A stretch of 64,000 nucleotides of DNA, from assembly GCF_024298825.1 (NCBI RefSeq), contig NZ_CP101153.1:3038001-3102000 (forward strand), written 5' to 3'. This DNA comes from Haloglomus salinum (GTDB lineage Archaea; Halobacteriota; Halobacteria; Halobacteriales; Haloarculaceae). Position numbers and translations under genes: made by a program. Numbering within the stretch: the stretch's first letter is position 1; the number at the start of each line of letters is the position of its first letter. Below, one piece after another: positions 42,851 to 51,752 of this stretch. The notes under the pieces were generated by a model, which saw only the letters and a list, made by a program, of their open reading frames with translations, was not told the DNA's origin and did no database searches.

Positions 42851-43318
42851 ACGGATCATAATCGTTCGAAAAGCGCACTGACCCTACAACGTCCAATATA
42901 TCTGGCATCTATCGCGATGTTTCGGGGGTGATGCTCCGAAGCCCTCGCGTTCTCTGCCGGTGACTGCGACGATGGAGACACCTCCGAAGCCCTCGCGCTC
43001 TCGCCCTTCGAGTCCGCCAGGACCGCAGATTCGTCAGTCGGGGAGCGTGAGCCTCACACCTCCCCAGCCGCCTGCGGTGGTCGCGGCCGTGCCGCGACCT
43101 CGGGAGAGCTTCGCTCTCCCGGCGCTCGCCGTGCTCGCATTGCTGCGCGCGGCTGCGCATCTCGGCCCTCGCGCGCTTAGAATCGGCAGCCCCGCCACGT
43201 GAGCGAGCGACACGAGGTCGCTCGCGGGTTCCGGGGCTGCCGCCAGCGCACGCCGGTACGATTGACGGCCGGCACGAAACAGACATCGAGAGCGGTGCCG
43301 GCCGTCTCGCGGTGTCGT
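42851..43318. other. Repeat- and hairpin-rich gap between convergent genes
   Basis: A 468-base gap with no convincing gene. The phrase CTCCGAAGCCCTCGCG occurs at 42934 and again at 42982. The hairpin GGGAGAGC-TTC-GCTCTCCC lies near 43103, and GGCAGCCCCG at 43185 pairs with CGGGGCTGCC at 43232. Such GC-rich, palindromic stretches occur in several gaps here. They may be termination signals or remnants of mobile DNA. Confidence 0.45.
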
Positions 43319-44632
43319 CTACCCCTCGACGGCGGCGTCCTCGTCGACGGCCGCGTCGGTGCCGTCCTCGTCCAGTACGGCCTCCTGCAGCCGGAGGCGA
43401 CCCACGCACAGCAGCCCCAGCAGGACCGGGATAGCGACCGTCATCGCGGACTCGGCGACCGCGGGGACGCCGGGGATGAAGTCCGCGTGCTCCAGCACCT
43501 GCGCGCCGAGGACCGAGGCGACGGTGGCGCCGATCTGTCCGAGCGAGAGGATGACGCCGGCCATCGTCCCGACGTGGGCGTTGTCGATGTCCGCGAGCGC
43601 GCCGGGGAGGAGGTAGAACATGGCGTTGAGGCCGCCGCCGAACAGCCCCGCGACGACCATCCCGAGGACGAAGACGGGGAGCGACGGCGCGAAGCCGGTG
43701 AGCAGGATGCCCGTCGCGAGGCCGACGACACCGACCCGGAGAATCGGGCCGCGGCCGAAGCGGTCCGACAGGACCGGGAGCGTGAGCGCACCTAGCGTCG
43801 CGAGGAACAGCGGCGTCCCGAGGATGAGTTCGGGCACGTCGAACGCCATCGCGTCGGCGAACTCCGGGAGGACCGAGAGCGAGCCGATGATGGCCCAGAA
43901 CGAGAGGATGGAGAGGAGGACGACCCACGGCGTCGAGGGGGAGCGAGCCACGGCACTCAGCGACTCGCGCAGGGGGACGCCGCTGTCGGTCTGGAACGGC
44001 AGCCCCGTCTCGGGGTTCGTGGGGCGCTCGGTGTCGCGCGGCGAGCGCACCGTGAGCAACCAGAGGAGGCCGGCGACGACCGTGAGGCCGCCGTAGAGGA
44101 CGAAGACGTACTGCCACGACCCGACCGCGCCGAGGATGACGCCGGCCGACAGCGAGAACGCGAGGCCGGAGGCGAGCGTGTTGCCCGACATGAGGAGACC
44201 CTGCCCGAGCCCGAGCTGCTCCGGCGGGAACCACTCGGTCACGATTTTGATGAGGTTCGGGTTGACCAGGCCCATCCCGATGGTGGCGACGAGGCTGAGC
44301 ACGACCTGCCCCGTCAGTGTCGGGGCGAGCGCGCGGATGGCCGTGGCGACGCCAGCGAAGACGGCTCCGGCCCCGACCACGTACCGGAGCGGGTACTTGT
44401 CACCCAGCGTGCCGCCGGGCAACTGGGTCAGCATCATCCCGAAACTGAAGGCGGCGTACACGACGACGACGGCCCCCCACTCCGTTCCGAGCGTGGGCGC
44501 CATCGCCTGCTTCAGCGGCGGGACGGCCTGCCAGATGAGTGCGATACAGGTCGCGTGGACGAGGAAGGCGACCCCGAGGACACCCCACCGGTACGATTCG
44601 GGACCCAGGCTCGGCCGCGTGGAGAATGCCAT
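43319..44632 (-). CDS. Major facilitator superfamily transporter
   Basis: A 437-residue membrane carrier with about 12 helices. The MFS signature between helices 2 and 3 is GGTLGDKYPLR (G-x3-D-x2-R type), repeated as LSDRFGRGPILR between helices 8 and 9. Helix 1 has LGVAFLVHATCIALIWQAVP and the chain ends in an acidic tail. The substrate cannot be inferred from motifs; anions or organic acids are possible for this subgroup. The start at 44632 is chosen over one six codons earlier. A perfect inverted repeat sits just upstream of the ATG. Confidence 0.9.
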   Translation of the reverse strand: MAFSTRPSLGPESYRWGVLGVAFLVHATCIALIWQAVPPLKQAMAPTLGTEWGAVVVVYAAFSFGMMLTQLPGGTLGDKYPLRYVVGAGAVFAGVATAIRALAPTLTGQVVLSLVATIGMGLVNPNLIKIVTEWFPPEQLGLGQGLLMSGNTLASGLAFSLSAGVILGAVGSWQYVFVLYGGLTVVAGLLWLLTVRSPRDTERPTNPETGLPFQTDSGVPLRESLSAVARSPSTPWVVLLSILSFWAIIGSLSVLPEFADAMAFDVPELILGTPLFLATLGALTLPVLSDRFGRGPILRVGVVGLATGILLTGFAPSLPVFVLGMVVAGLFGGGLNAMFYLLPGALADIDNAHVGTMAGVILSLGQIGATVASVLGAQVLEHADFIPGVPAVAESAMTVAIPVLLGLLCVGRLRLQEAVLDEDGTDAAVDEDAAVEG

Positions 44633-44646
44633 AGTCTCACAGACTA
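44632..44646. promoter_or_regulatory. Inverted repeat at the MFS start, possible operator
   Basis: TAGTCT-CAC-AGACTA is a perfect six-base inverted repeat abutting the MFS start codon on the minus strand. Its position over the expected transcript start suggests regulator binding. Confidence 0.4.
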
Positions 44647-44871
44647 GCATGGGGACGTAACTCTTTCCCCGGCCAATGCTATCGATTTAAGTGTCTTTAC
44701 CGGCCGGACGCCGGCAACCGCCGCCCCGTTCATATCCTGGGCGCTCCCGACAGTGAGGCCGGGCCCCGAAAACCCGCCCCCACCAGTACCTATTTGCCGG
44801 CGCGCGGGGTAGCTGTTCACACGAATCGGTGCAACTTTGAACTCGCGTATAGTTGCCCGAAGTATCCACCC

Positions 44872-46578
44872 ATGGAGATAACCATCGAGGACGAGACGGA
44901 CGAGGAGATCGCACAGGCCATCGCGACGGCCGTCTCCGAGCATCTCGGGGTCCCCGTCGAACTGCGGGACCGCGGCGGGGGCGACCTGGCAGCCGCGGGC
45001 GAGAACTGGGACGAGGAGGCGGCCGTCGTCACGGAGCGCGAGGAACGCATCCGCGAGGAGATCGAGAACATCATGTCCGGCGGCCCGGACCGCGGCTTCG
45101 ACAAGATCGACGAACTGGGCAAGGTGTTCGTCCGGGACCGCCTGAACATGATCTTCGACCGCATCGAGTACGAGGACGGCACCTTCGCGCGCCACACCGA
45201 CGACGACGACCTGCCCGGCGACGGCCTCCTCACGGGCATCGGCACCATCGACGGCCGGAAGGTCGCGTTCACGGCCAACGACTACACCGTCAAGGCCGGC
45301 TCGCTCGGGCAGATGGGCGTCGAGAAGGTCATCCGCATCCAGGAGCGCGCGATGGACCTGGACATCCCGATGCTTCGGCTGGTCGACTCGACGGGTGCCC
45401 GGCTCAACGCTGACGAGCGCGAACCCGGTGACACCCACATGGACCGCTACCGGGGCGGGAAGATGTTCTACAACCAGTGTATCATGTCCGGGCAGATTCC
45501 GCAGATCGGCGTCCTCTACGGCCCGGACGTTGCGGGCTCGGCCTACACCCCGGTCTTCTGTGACTACCTCATCATGGTCGAGGACATCTCCGGGATGGCC
45601 ATCGCCTCGCCGCGCATCGTCCGCGCGATGACCGGCGAGAACGTCTCCGGGATGCAGGAACTCGGCGGTCCCCACCTCCACGCCCAGCACTCCGGGTCCT
45701 GCGACATCGTCGTCCCCGACGAGGAGACGGCGGCGGAGAAAGTCAAGGACGTGCTGGGGCTCATCCCGCAGAACTACGCCGAGCAGCCCCCGCAGGTGCC
45801 CGGTCAGCCGCCGAAGAAGAACCCGAAGGGCCTCGACCAGGTCATCCCGGACGAACCGAACAAGGCCTACGACGTCCACGATGTCATCGACCGGGTCGTC
45901 GACCGCGACTCCTTCCTCGAACTGAAGCCCGACTTCCGGCCGGAACTCGTCACCGGTCTCGGCCGCATCGACGGCCGCACCGTCGGTATCGTCGCCAACC
46001 AGCCCAACCACGTCTCCGGCGCCATCTTTCCGGACTCGGCGGACAAGGGTGCGGGCTTCGTCTGGACCTGTGACGCCTACAACATCCCCCTGGTCTACCT
46101 CTGTGACACGCCGGGCTACATGATCGGCTCGGCCGTCGAGAAGGAGGGCGTCCTCCGCAAGGGCCGGAAGTTCATCTACGCCACCTCCAACGCACAGGTC
46201 CCGAAGTTCTGTGTCATCACGCGGAAGGCGTACGGTGCCGGTATCTACGCGATGGCTGGCCCCTCGTTCGGCCCGGACGCGACGCTGGCGCTCCCCTCGG
46301 CCGAAATCAGTGTCATGGGACCCGACGCGGCCGTCAACGCCCTGTTCGCCGACACCATCGAGGACATGGAGGGCGATGCGAAGGACGCCTTCATCGAATC
46401 GGCCAAAGAGGAGTTCGACAAGTACATCGACATCCGCGCGCAGGCCAGTCAGATGGAGGTCGACGAACTCCTCCCGGCCGGTGACCTCCGCAAGCAGCTC
46501 GAACGACGACTCGACACCTACTGTGGCAACAAGCGCCGCGAGGAACGGCCGCGACACCACGGGACCGTCTTCTTCTAA
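44872..46578 (+). CDS. pccB: Acyl-CoA carboxylase carboxyltransferase subunit with N-terminal extension
   Basis: A 568-residue carboxyltransferase (crotonase fold, twice repeated) that moves CO2 from carboxybiotin to an acyl-CoA, most likely propionyl-CoA given the neighbouring mutase and epimerase. Core motifs are RLVDSTGARLNADE, EDISGMAIASPRIVRAMTGE, LGGPHLHAQHSG, LCDTPGYMIG and KAYGAGIYAMAGP. The first 50 or so residues (MEITIEDETDEEIAQAIATA, then a beta strand) form an extra domain not found in usual 515-520 residue subunits. They resemble a fused small epsilon-like subunit. The biotin carboxylase partner is not in this window. The start at 44872 follows ACC CATGG. Confidence 0.9.
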   Translation: MEITIEDETDEEIAQAIATAVSEHLGVPVELRDRGGGDLAAAGENWDEEAAVVTEREERIREEIENIMSGGPDRGFDKIDELGKVFVRDRLNMIFDRIEYEDGTFARHTDDDDLPGDGLLTGIGTIDGRKVAFTANDYTVKAGSLGQMGVEKVIRIQERAMDLDIPMLRLVDSTGARLNADEREPGDTHMDRYRGGKMFYNQCIMSGQIPQIGVLYGPDVAGSAYTPVFCDYLIMVEDISGMAIASPRIVRAMTGENVSGMQELGGPHLHAQHSGSCDIVVPDEETAAEKVKDVLGLIPQNYAEQPPQVPGQPPKKNPKGLDQVIPDEPNKAYDVHDVIDRVVDRDSFLELKPDFRPELVTGLGRIDGRTVGIVANQPNHVSGAIFPDSADKGAGFVWTCDAYNIPLVYLCDTPGYMIGSAVEKEGVLRKGRKFIYATSNAQVPKFCVITRKAYGAGIYAMAGPSFGPDATLALPSAEISVMGPDAAVNALFADTIEDMEGDAKDAFIESAKEEFDKYIDIRAQASQMEVDELLPAGDLRKQLERRLDTYCGNKRREERPRHHGTVFF

Positions 46579-46584
46579 CGCACC

Positions 46585-46636
46585 TTTTTTGCGCTCGGGT
46601 TCCGCGCCTCCGGCGCGGAACCGCTCCCGCAAAAAA
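46585..46636 (+). terminator. Strong hairpin terminator after pccB
   Basis: TTTTTTGCG and CGCAAAAAA flank the perfect inner hairpin GTTCCGCGCC-TCC-GGCGCGGAAC. It lies seven bases after the pccB stop. The T runs on either strand could end transcription both ways. A further hairpin CCGGCAC...GTGCCGG follows at 46651-46683. Confidence 0.65.
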
Positions 46637-46785
46637 TCTGCATCAAAAACCCCGGCACGAGGGCGCGCAGCGCCCGAGTGCCGGAGAACCGCGCTCGCTG
46701 CGCTCGCGTGGGTGCAAACGAATATTCTATGAACGTGTGTTTATTGGTGCATTATGATTACTATTCGAGGTTAATTCGGGGTTTT

Positions 46786-46968
46786 GAATTATTCTGCAAG
46801 GAATATCGCTCACGTACATTCAAGTATGAATACGCGACCAGCGCCCCCGTGACCTGACGAGCCACCGCCGGACCGCCGACCCGAGCAGCCAGCACGCCAC
46901 TGACTGGTCGGTTCCGCCAGCGCGGTACCACGGTCCAGCGTCCGGGAGCGGTACCGCCTGTTCGCCAC
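46786..46968 (-). repeat. Dispersed repeat, copy B
   Basis: The inverted counterpart of the repeat at 9988-10183. Read on the minus strand it starts GTGGCGAACAGGCGG, shares GCGCTGGCGGAACCGA, the CTCGGGTCGGCGGTCCGG block and GGGGGCGCTGGTC, and ends AGAATAATTC. It lies in the 448-base gap between pccB and the next gene. An unusually AT-rich stretch (about 46720-46800) lies just beyond its end. Confidence 0.75.
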
Positions 46969-47026
46969 CCCCCGATACATCGCCGCCGTCGCACGTCTTT
47001 TCGCCCGCCCGTTCGTAGCCTGCTGC

Positions 47027-47770
47027 ATGACCGACGAGTTCGCCGTTCTCGGGGACTGCGTGGCCCGCGAGCGCCGGAGCGACAGGCCCGCGCTCCGGCA
47101 CCCGGCGTCCGGCCGCGCCTACGACTGGCGGCGCTGCTGCACGACGGCGTGGAAGGTCGGCAACTACCTGCGCAACGAGGGCGTCCGGGAGGAGGCTGCC
47201 GTTGGCGTGGCGGCGGACCCGGTTCCGGAGTCCGTGCTGACGCTGCTCGGAGCGTCGATGCTCGGCGCGACCGTCCAGTTCGACCCGCCAGCGACGGGTG
47301 AGCAGGGTGTTCTGAAGGCGCTGGTCGTGCCAACAGCACGCGTCGACGACTACGACTACCCGCCCGGCACTCGCTACGTCGCGTACGGTGACGAACCGAC
47401 CGACCCCTCGTACGCCTACTTCGAGCGCGAGGTCTGGAGCGAGAATCCGACCGCGCCGCCCGATATCGTCCGTCCCGAAACGGCTCTGCTGGCCGCCCAG
47501 GAGTGGACCGTGAGCCACGGCGCCGTCATGAACGCGGCCCGCGAAGTAGTCGAGGCGCTGGGTCTCGACGCGGACGACACGGTCGCCGTCCGGGGACCGC
47601 TCACGCACCCTGGTGTCGTCGCGGCCGGTATCGCGGCACCGCTGCTGGCCGGCGGCGAGATACTGCTCCCCGACGACGAGGTACGGGGCGACTGTGCCGT
47701 CCTCGGGCCCGACCGGACCGCGGACGGTGTGGCCGAGGGTCGGACCCTGCCGGCCGACCGCGTGCTGTAG
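47027..47770 (+). CDS. Truncated AMP-ligase-like protein
   Basis: A 247-residue protein that resembles only the N-terminal part of acyl-CoA synthetases (ANL family). RPALRHPASGRAYDWRRCCT and GNYLRNEGVREEAAVGVAAD match the start, and a later AREVVEALGLDADDTVAVRG part looks like a second domain copy. The P-loop-like SSGTTGxPKG and the C-terminal hinge domain are absent, so adenylation activity is doubtful. I recall similar short proteins in other haloarchaea, so it may be a conserved non-catalytic family rather than a recent pseudogene. It converges on the epimerase gene. Confidence 0.65.
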   Translation: MTDEFAVLGDCVARERRSDRPALRHPASGRAYDWRRCCTTAWKVGNYLRNEGVREEAAVGVAADPVPESVLTLLGASMLGATVQFDPPATGEQGVLKALVVPTARVDDYDYPPGTRYVAYGDEPTDPSYAYFEREVWSENPTAPPDIVRPETALLAAQEWTVSHGAVMNAAREVVEALGLDADDTVAVRGPLTHPGVVAAGIAAPLLAGGEILLPDDEVRGDCAVLGPDRTADGVAEGRTLPADRVL

Positions 47771-47776
47771 CTCGGC

Positions 47777-48163
47777 TCAGTGCTCGACGAACTCCACCAG
47801 CACGCCGCCCGTGTCCCGGGGATGGAGGAAGGCGACCTCGTGGCCCCACGCACCCTCTCTGGGCTCCTCGTCGATGCACTCGATGTCCAGCCCGCGCGCG
47901 CGGTCCAGCGCTGCGGCGGCGTCGTCGGTGGCGAACGCGAGGTGCTGGATGCCCGGCCCGTTGTTCTCCAGGTAGCGCGCGATGGCACCCTCCTCCTCGA
48001 CCGGTTCCAGCAGTTCGAGGTAGCCGTTCCCGCAGTCGAGGAAGTGGACATCCATCCCGTCGAACGTCTCGCTGTGGACCGGCTCGCATCCGAGCAGGGC
48101 GACGTACAGGTCGGCGAGCCCGACAGCGTCGTTGGTCGCGATACCGGCGTGGTCGATATGCAT
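47777..48163 (-). CDS. mce: Methylmalonyl-CoA epimerase
   Basis: A 128-residue enzyme of the vicinal oxygen chelate fold that converts (2S)- to (2R)-methylmalonyl-CoA. It starts MHIDHAGIATNDAVGLADLY (metal-ligand His), with YLELLEPVEEEGAIARYLEN, the second His in GPGIQHLAFATDD, and a final Glu in GGVLVEFVEH. The length fits the family. The start at 48163 is preferred over an ATG eight codons upstream. It lies 63 bases downstream of the mutase on the same strand, a typical pairing. Confidence 0.94.
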   Translation of the reverse strand: MHIDHAGIATNDAVGLADLYVALLGCEPVHSETFDGMDVHFLDCGNGYLELLEPVEEEGAIARYLENNGPGIQHLAFATDDAAAALDRARGLDIECIDEEPREGAWGHEVAFLHPRDTGGVLVEFVEH

Positions 48164-48226
48164 ACCGACCGTTCCGGGGGTAGCCACTAATCGCTACCGT
48201 CGTCGGCACTGACGGTCCGGGAACCG

Positions 48227-49909
48227 TCAGACCGTTGCGCCGCGGTACTCTCCGAACACGTCGCGCATGGCATCGCAGATCTCGCCCGTCGTCGCGTACG
48301 CCTTCACCGCCGTCACGATGTACGGCATCACGTTCTCATCGCCCTCGCAGGCCGTGCGAAGGTCGTTCAGTGCGTCCTCGACGGCTGCGTCGTCGCGCTC
48401 TTCGCGGAGCTGCTGGACGTTCCGACGCTGGCGCTCCTGGTCCTCTTCCGAGACCTGCTCGATGTCCTCGGATTTCTCCTCGTCCTCGACCCGGTACTCG
48501 TTGACGCCGACGATGGTCCGCTCGCCGGCCTCGATCTCGCGCTGGCGCTCGAAGGCGGTGTCCTGAATCTGCCGCTGGACCCAGCCGGCCTCGACGGCCT
48601 GGCGCATGCCGCCGCGCTCGTCGACCTCGTCGAGCAGGTCGAACGCCTCCTGCTCGAGTTCGTCCGTCAGCGACTCCACGTAGTACGACCCGGCGAGCGG
48701 GTCGATGGTGTCCGCGGCGCCCGATTCGTGGGCGAGAATCTGCTGGGTCCGTAGCGCCGTCCGGACGGACTTTTCGGTCGGGAGCGAGAGCGCCTCGTCC
48801 TTCCCGTTGGTGTGGAGGCTCTGGGTCCCACCGAGGACGGCCGCGAGCGCCTGGTACGCCACGCGGACGACGTTGTTCTCGATCTGCTGAGCGGTGAGCG
48901 TCGACCCGGCGGTCTGGGTGTGGAACTTGAGTTGCTTCGAGGCCTCCGTGTCGGCGTCGAACCGTTCCTCCATGATCTTGTACCACATCCGGCGGGCGGC
49001 CCGGAACTTCGCGACCTCCTCGAGGATGTTGTTGTAGGAGGCGAAGAAGAAGGAGAGCTGCGGGGCGAACTCGTCGACATCCTGCCCGGCCTCCACCGCG
49101 GCCTCGACGTACTCGATACCGTCGCCGAGCGTGAAGGCGATCTCCTGGGCGGCCGTGGAGCCGGCCTCGCGGATGTGGTACCCCGAGATGGAGATGGTGT
49201 TGAAGTTGGGGACCTCCTCGGCGCAGAACTCGAAGATATCCGTGATGAGTCGCATCGACGGCTCCGGCGGGTAGATGAAGGTGTTGCGCGCGATGTACTC
49301 CTTGAGCACGTCGTTCTGGATGGTCCCGCGGAGCTCCTCGCGCGGCACGCCCTGCTTGTCCCCGACGGCGATGTACATCGCGAGCAGGACCGACGCGGGC
49401 GCGTTGATGGTCATGCTCGTGGAGACCTCGTCGAGCGGGATGCCGTCGAAGACGGTCTCGAAGTCGTCGAGCGAGTCGATGGCGACGCCCGACTTCCCGA
49501 CCTCGCCCTCCGCCATCGCCGCGTCCGAATCGTATCCCATCTGGGTCGGCAGGTCGAACGCCATCGAGAGGCCGGTCTGCCCCTCGTCCATGAGGTAGTG
49601 GAACCGCTCGTTGGTCTCCCGGGCTGTCCCCATCCCGGCGTACTGGCGCATGGTCCACAGGCGCCCGCGGTACATCGTCGAGTAGACGCCACGAGTGTAC
49701 GGCGCCTCGGCCGGGTTGCCCAGGTCCTCCTCGTAGTCGAGGTCGGCAACATCGGCGGGCGTGTACAGCGGGTCCACCTCGGTCCCGCCGGTATCGGTGG
49801 TGAACGTCTCCTTGCGCTCCCCGAAGCGGTCGACCGTCGAGCCGTACGTCTCCTCCTTCCACTCCTCGTGGCCCTTCTGAATCGCTTCGAGGTCCTCCTC
49901 GTCGAACAT
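48227..49909 (-). CDS. mcmA1: Methylmalonyl-CoA mutase, catalytic (large) subunit
   Basis: A 560-residue catalytic subunit of B12-dependent methylmalonyl-CoA mutase, which makes succinyl-CoA. The TIM-barrel part has [40 protein letters not shown] and [20 protein letters not shown], and [20 protein letters not shown] matches substrate-binding parts. The B12-binding domain is absent and is presumably encoded as a separate small subunit elsewhere, as is usual in archaea. The start at 49909 ([17 protein letters not shown]) fits the family. With mce and pccB nearby it forms the propionyl-CoA route. Confidence 0.95.
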   Translation of the reverse strand: MFDEEDLEAIQKGHEEWKEETYGSTVDRFGERKETFTTDTGGTEVDPLYTPADVADLDYEEDLGNPAEAPYTRGVYSTMYRGRLWTMRQYAGMGTARETNERFHYLMDEGQTGLSMAFDLPTQMGYDSDAAMAEGEVGKSGVAIDSLDDFETVFDGIPLDEVSTSMTINAPASVLLAMYIAVGDKQGVPREELRGTIQNDVLKEYIARNTFIYPPEPSMRLITDIFEFCAEEVPNFNTISISGYHIREAGSTAAQEIAFTLGDGIEYVEAAVEAGQDVDEFAPQLSFFFASYNNILEEVAKFRAARRMWYKIMEERFDADTEASKQLKFHTQTAGSTLTAQQIENNVVRVAYQALAAVLGGTQSLHTNGKDEALSLPTEKSVRTALRTQQILAHESGAADTIDPLAGSYYVESLTDELEQEAFDLLDEVDERGGMRQAVEAGWVQRQIQDTAFERQREIEAGERTIVGVNEYRVEDEEKSEDIEQVSEEDQERQRRNVQQLREERDDAAVEDALNDLRTACEGDENVMPYIVTAVKAYATTGEICDAMRDVFGEYRGATV

Positions 49910-49994
49910 GCATCCGGCTACCACGGCGGGCCGCTTGAATGGTCGGGACCGCCGCCGACCCCCATCGGCCACGGGAGTCATCGCGTCGGCGCGC

Positions 49995-50945
49995 CTACGG
50001 GGCCGTGAACTCGCCCAGCACGGCACCGCTGTTCCCGTCGCTGCTCTGCCAGACGACCCGGAGCGTCGCGCCCGAGGCGATGGGTCGGCTCGTGGTGAAC
50101 GAGTCACCCGCGGTGACCCTGCCGTCGTCGTCCTGCCATCGTTCGACCGCCCTGCTCCCGTCGCTCTCGTAGACCACCTGCAGTTCGTTCGCATCGACGC
50201 TGTCGCCGCCGTCGTGGGTGATGGTCACGCGCTGGGTGTCGGCGCTGTACTCGAACGAGAACGCGACCTGTGGGACCTCTCTCGCGCTACCACCCCCGCT
50301 GCTGCTGCCACTCGTACTGCTGCCCAGCCCCAGCACGAACGTCCCGACGACGGCCGCGAGGACGACCAGTAACAGCGCGAGGACGAACGGTTGCTCGTCG
50401 TCCCGGTCCGCGACGCCGGCGTACAGCGCGAGGTCGTCGCCGTCCCGGACGGCGAACGGGTCCAGCGCGGCGACCGGGAGTCCGGCCGCCGCGAGCGCGT
50501 CCAGCGCCTCCGCCCGGGCGGGTGCGCCCTCGGAGCCTGTCACCCGCGCCCGAACGACGGGTCCGCGAGCGGTGAAGTCGACGCCGACGGCGAGCGCGGC
50601 GACGCCGCCGATGGCTGGGGCGACTGTCTCCACGTGCAGGGGCGCGTCCGCGAGCGAACCGAGTGCGCCGTCACGCGCCGCGAGCGTGTCGGCGGTCGAT
50701 GGAAGTCGCCCGGCGACGTTGTCGGCCACCGCTGGTGCCTCGGCCGCGACGCGGTCGGCGGCTGCACCGATTCGCGGGAGCGAACGGGGCGCGATGCGAC
50801 CACTGACGGCACCGGAACCGAACGCGTTCAGGGCGGCGTCCACGTCGGCGGTCGGGCGACTGGGGCTGGCGGCGGCGGCGGTGCCTGGGAGGGTCGCCGC
50901 GCCGAGTGCTGCGCTACTCAGCAGGAACTGCCGTCGAGAGGGCAT
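49995..50945 (-). CDS. Tat-exported protein with pilin/archaellin-like C-terminal domain
   Basis: A 316-residue protein. The N terminus [19 protein letters not shown] is a Tat signal. An Ala-rich helical middle part follows, then a hydrophobic segment ([20 protein letters not shown], about residues 187-206) and a Ser/Gly linker. The last 90 residues ([20 protein letters not shown], then [13 protein letters not shown]) match the beta domain of archaeal type IV pilin N-terminal-family proteins (DUF1628-like). Having the membrane helix in the middle rather than at the N terminus is unusual. Function is unknown. Confidence 0.75.
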   Translation of the reverse strand: MPSRRQFLLSSAALGAATLPGTAAAASPSRPTADVDAALNAFGSGAVSGRIAPRSLPRIGAAADRVAAEAPAVADNVAGRLPSTADTLAARDGALGSLADAPLHVETVAPAIGGVAALAVGVDFTARGPVVRARVTGSEGAPARAEALDALAAAGLPVAALDPFAVRDGDDLALYAGVADRDDEQPFVLALLLVVLAAVVGTFVLGLGSSTSGSSSGGGSAREVPQVAFSFEYSADTQRVTITHDGGDSVDANELQVVYESDGSRAVERWQDDDGRVTAGDSFTTSRPIASGATLRVVWQSSDGNSGAVLGEFTAP

Positions 50946-50999
50946 GTTCCCACACTCTGACCGGGGTAACTAAACCGTACCGACGAGTCCCCGGTCGCG

Positions 51000-51587
51000 C
51001 TACGAGCCGGTGTCGTACTTGTAGGTGGCCTCGTCCGGGTCGATGCCGAAGTCCTCGGCGGTCTCCTCCGGTTCCTCCGGTTCGTCGACGGCTTCGGCGG
51101 CCTGCTTGAACCGCTCGCGCAGTTCGTCGGGCATCCGGAACCGGTCGGGGTCGATGGCCATCGGGATGGCCTCGGGGTCGAGTTCCTCGCGCTTGGCCTC
51201 GAGTCGGTCCCGGAGCAGGTCGGGCAGGTCCTCGGTCTCGACGGGGCGGAAGCCGAACTGCGAGAGGTACTCGTGCTGGGAGGTCAGCGAGTACACCCGG
51301 TCGAACCCCTCCATCTCCGCGGTGTCGACGAGGCGCTCGATGACGTGGGCACCGACACCCTGGTTCCGCCAGCCGTCCATCACGCCGATACTGGTCAGTT
51401 CGGCTACCTCCGGGTCGCTCGGGGTCGGGTGGTAGCGCAGGCGCCCGAACCCGGCTCGCGTGTCGGACTCGTCGTCGACCGCGATGACGTAGTCCCGTGA
51501 CCGGAACGCGGTCTCGTCGAGCCCCATAGCCTCGATTCCGTCCAGCAGCCACGCCTCGTCCCGGTTGCGCGCGTCCCGAACGTACAT
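51000..51587 (-). CDS. GNAT family N-acetyltransferase
   Basis: A 195-residue acetyltransferase of the GNAT fold. The acetyl-CoA loop is seen in LTSIGVMDGWRNQGVGAHVIERL (R/Q-x-x-G-x-G/A form) at about residues 65-87. Helix DTAEMEGFDRVYSLTSQ and the strand YLSQFGFRPV follow. The C-terminal 60 residues are acidic and helical, ending ATYKYDTGS. The substrate is unknown. It sits upstream of the pilin-like gene on the same strand with a 54-base gap and is divergent from the acyl-CoA synthetase. Confidence 0.9.
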   Translation of the reverse strand: MYVRDARNRDEAWLLDGIEAMGLDETAFRSRDYVIAVDDESDTRAGFGRLRYHPTPSDPEVAELTSIGVMDGWRNQGVGAHVIERLVDTAEMEGFDRVYSLTSQHEYLSQFGFRPVETEDLPDLLRDRLEAKREELDPEAIPMAIDPDRFRMPDELRERFKQAAEAVDEPEEPEETAEDFGIDPDEATYKYDTGS

Positions 51588-51752
51588 GCCCGACCCTTGA
51601 CGCCTGCATGGTTAAAGTGTGCAGGCCGTGGGGCCCGTGTCGACACGGCCACCCACGGCACGGCGCTGCCGACGCCGGGTACACGCTAAACTCGTTGTCT
51701 ATTGTACGATTCGGAAGGTTTCTTGTCGGGGCCGGTCCCACCACGGGACACG

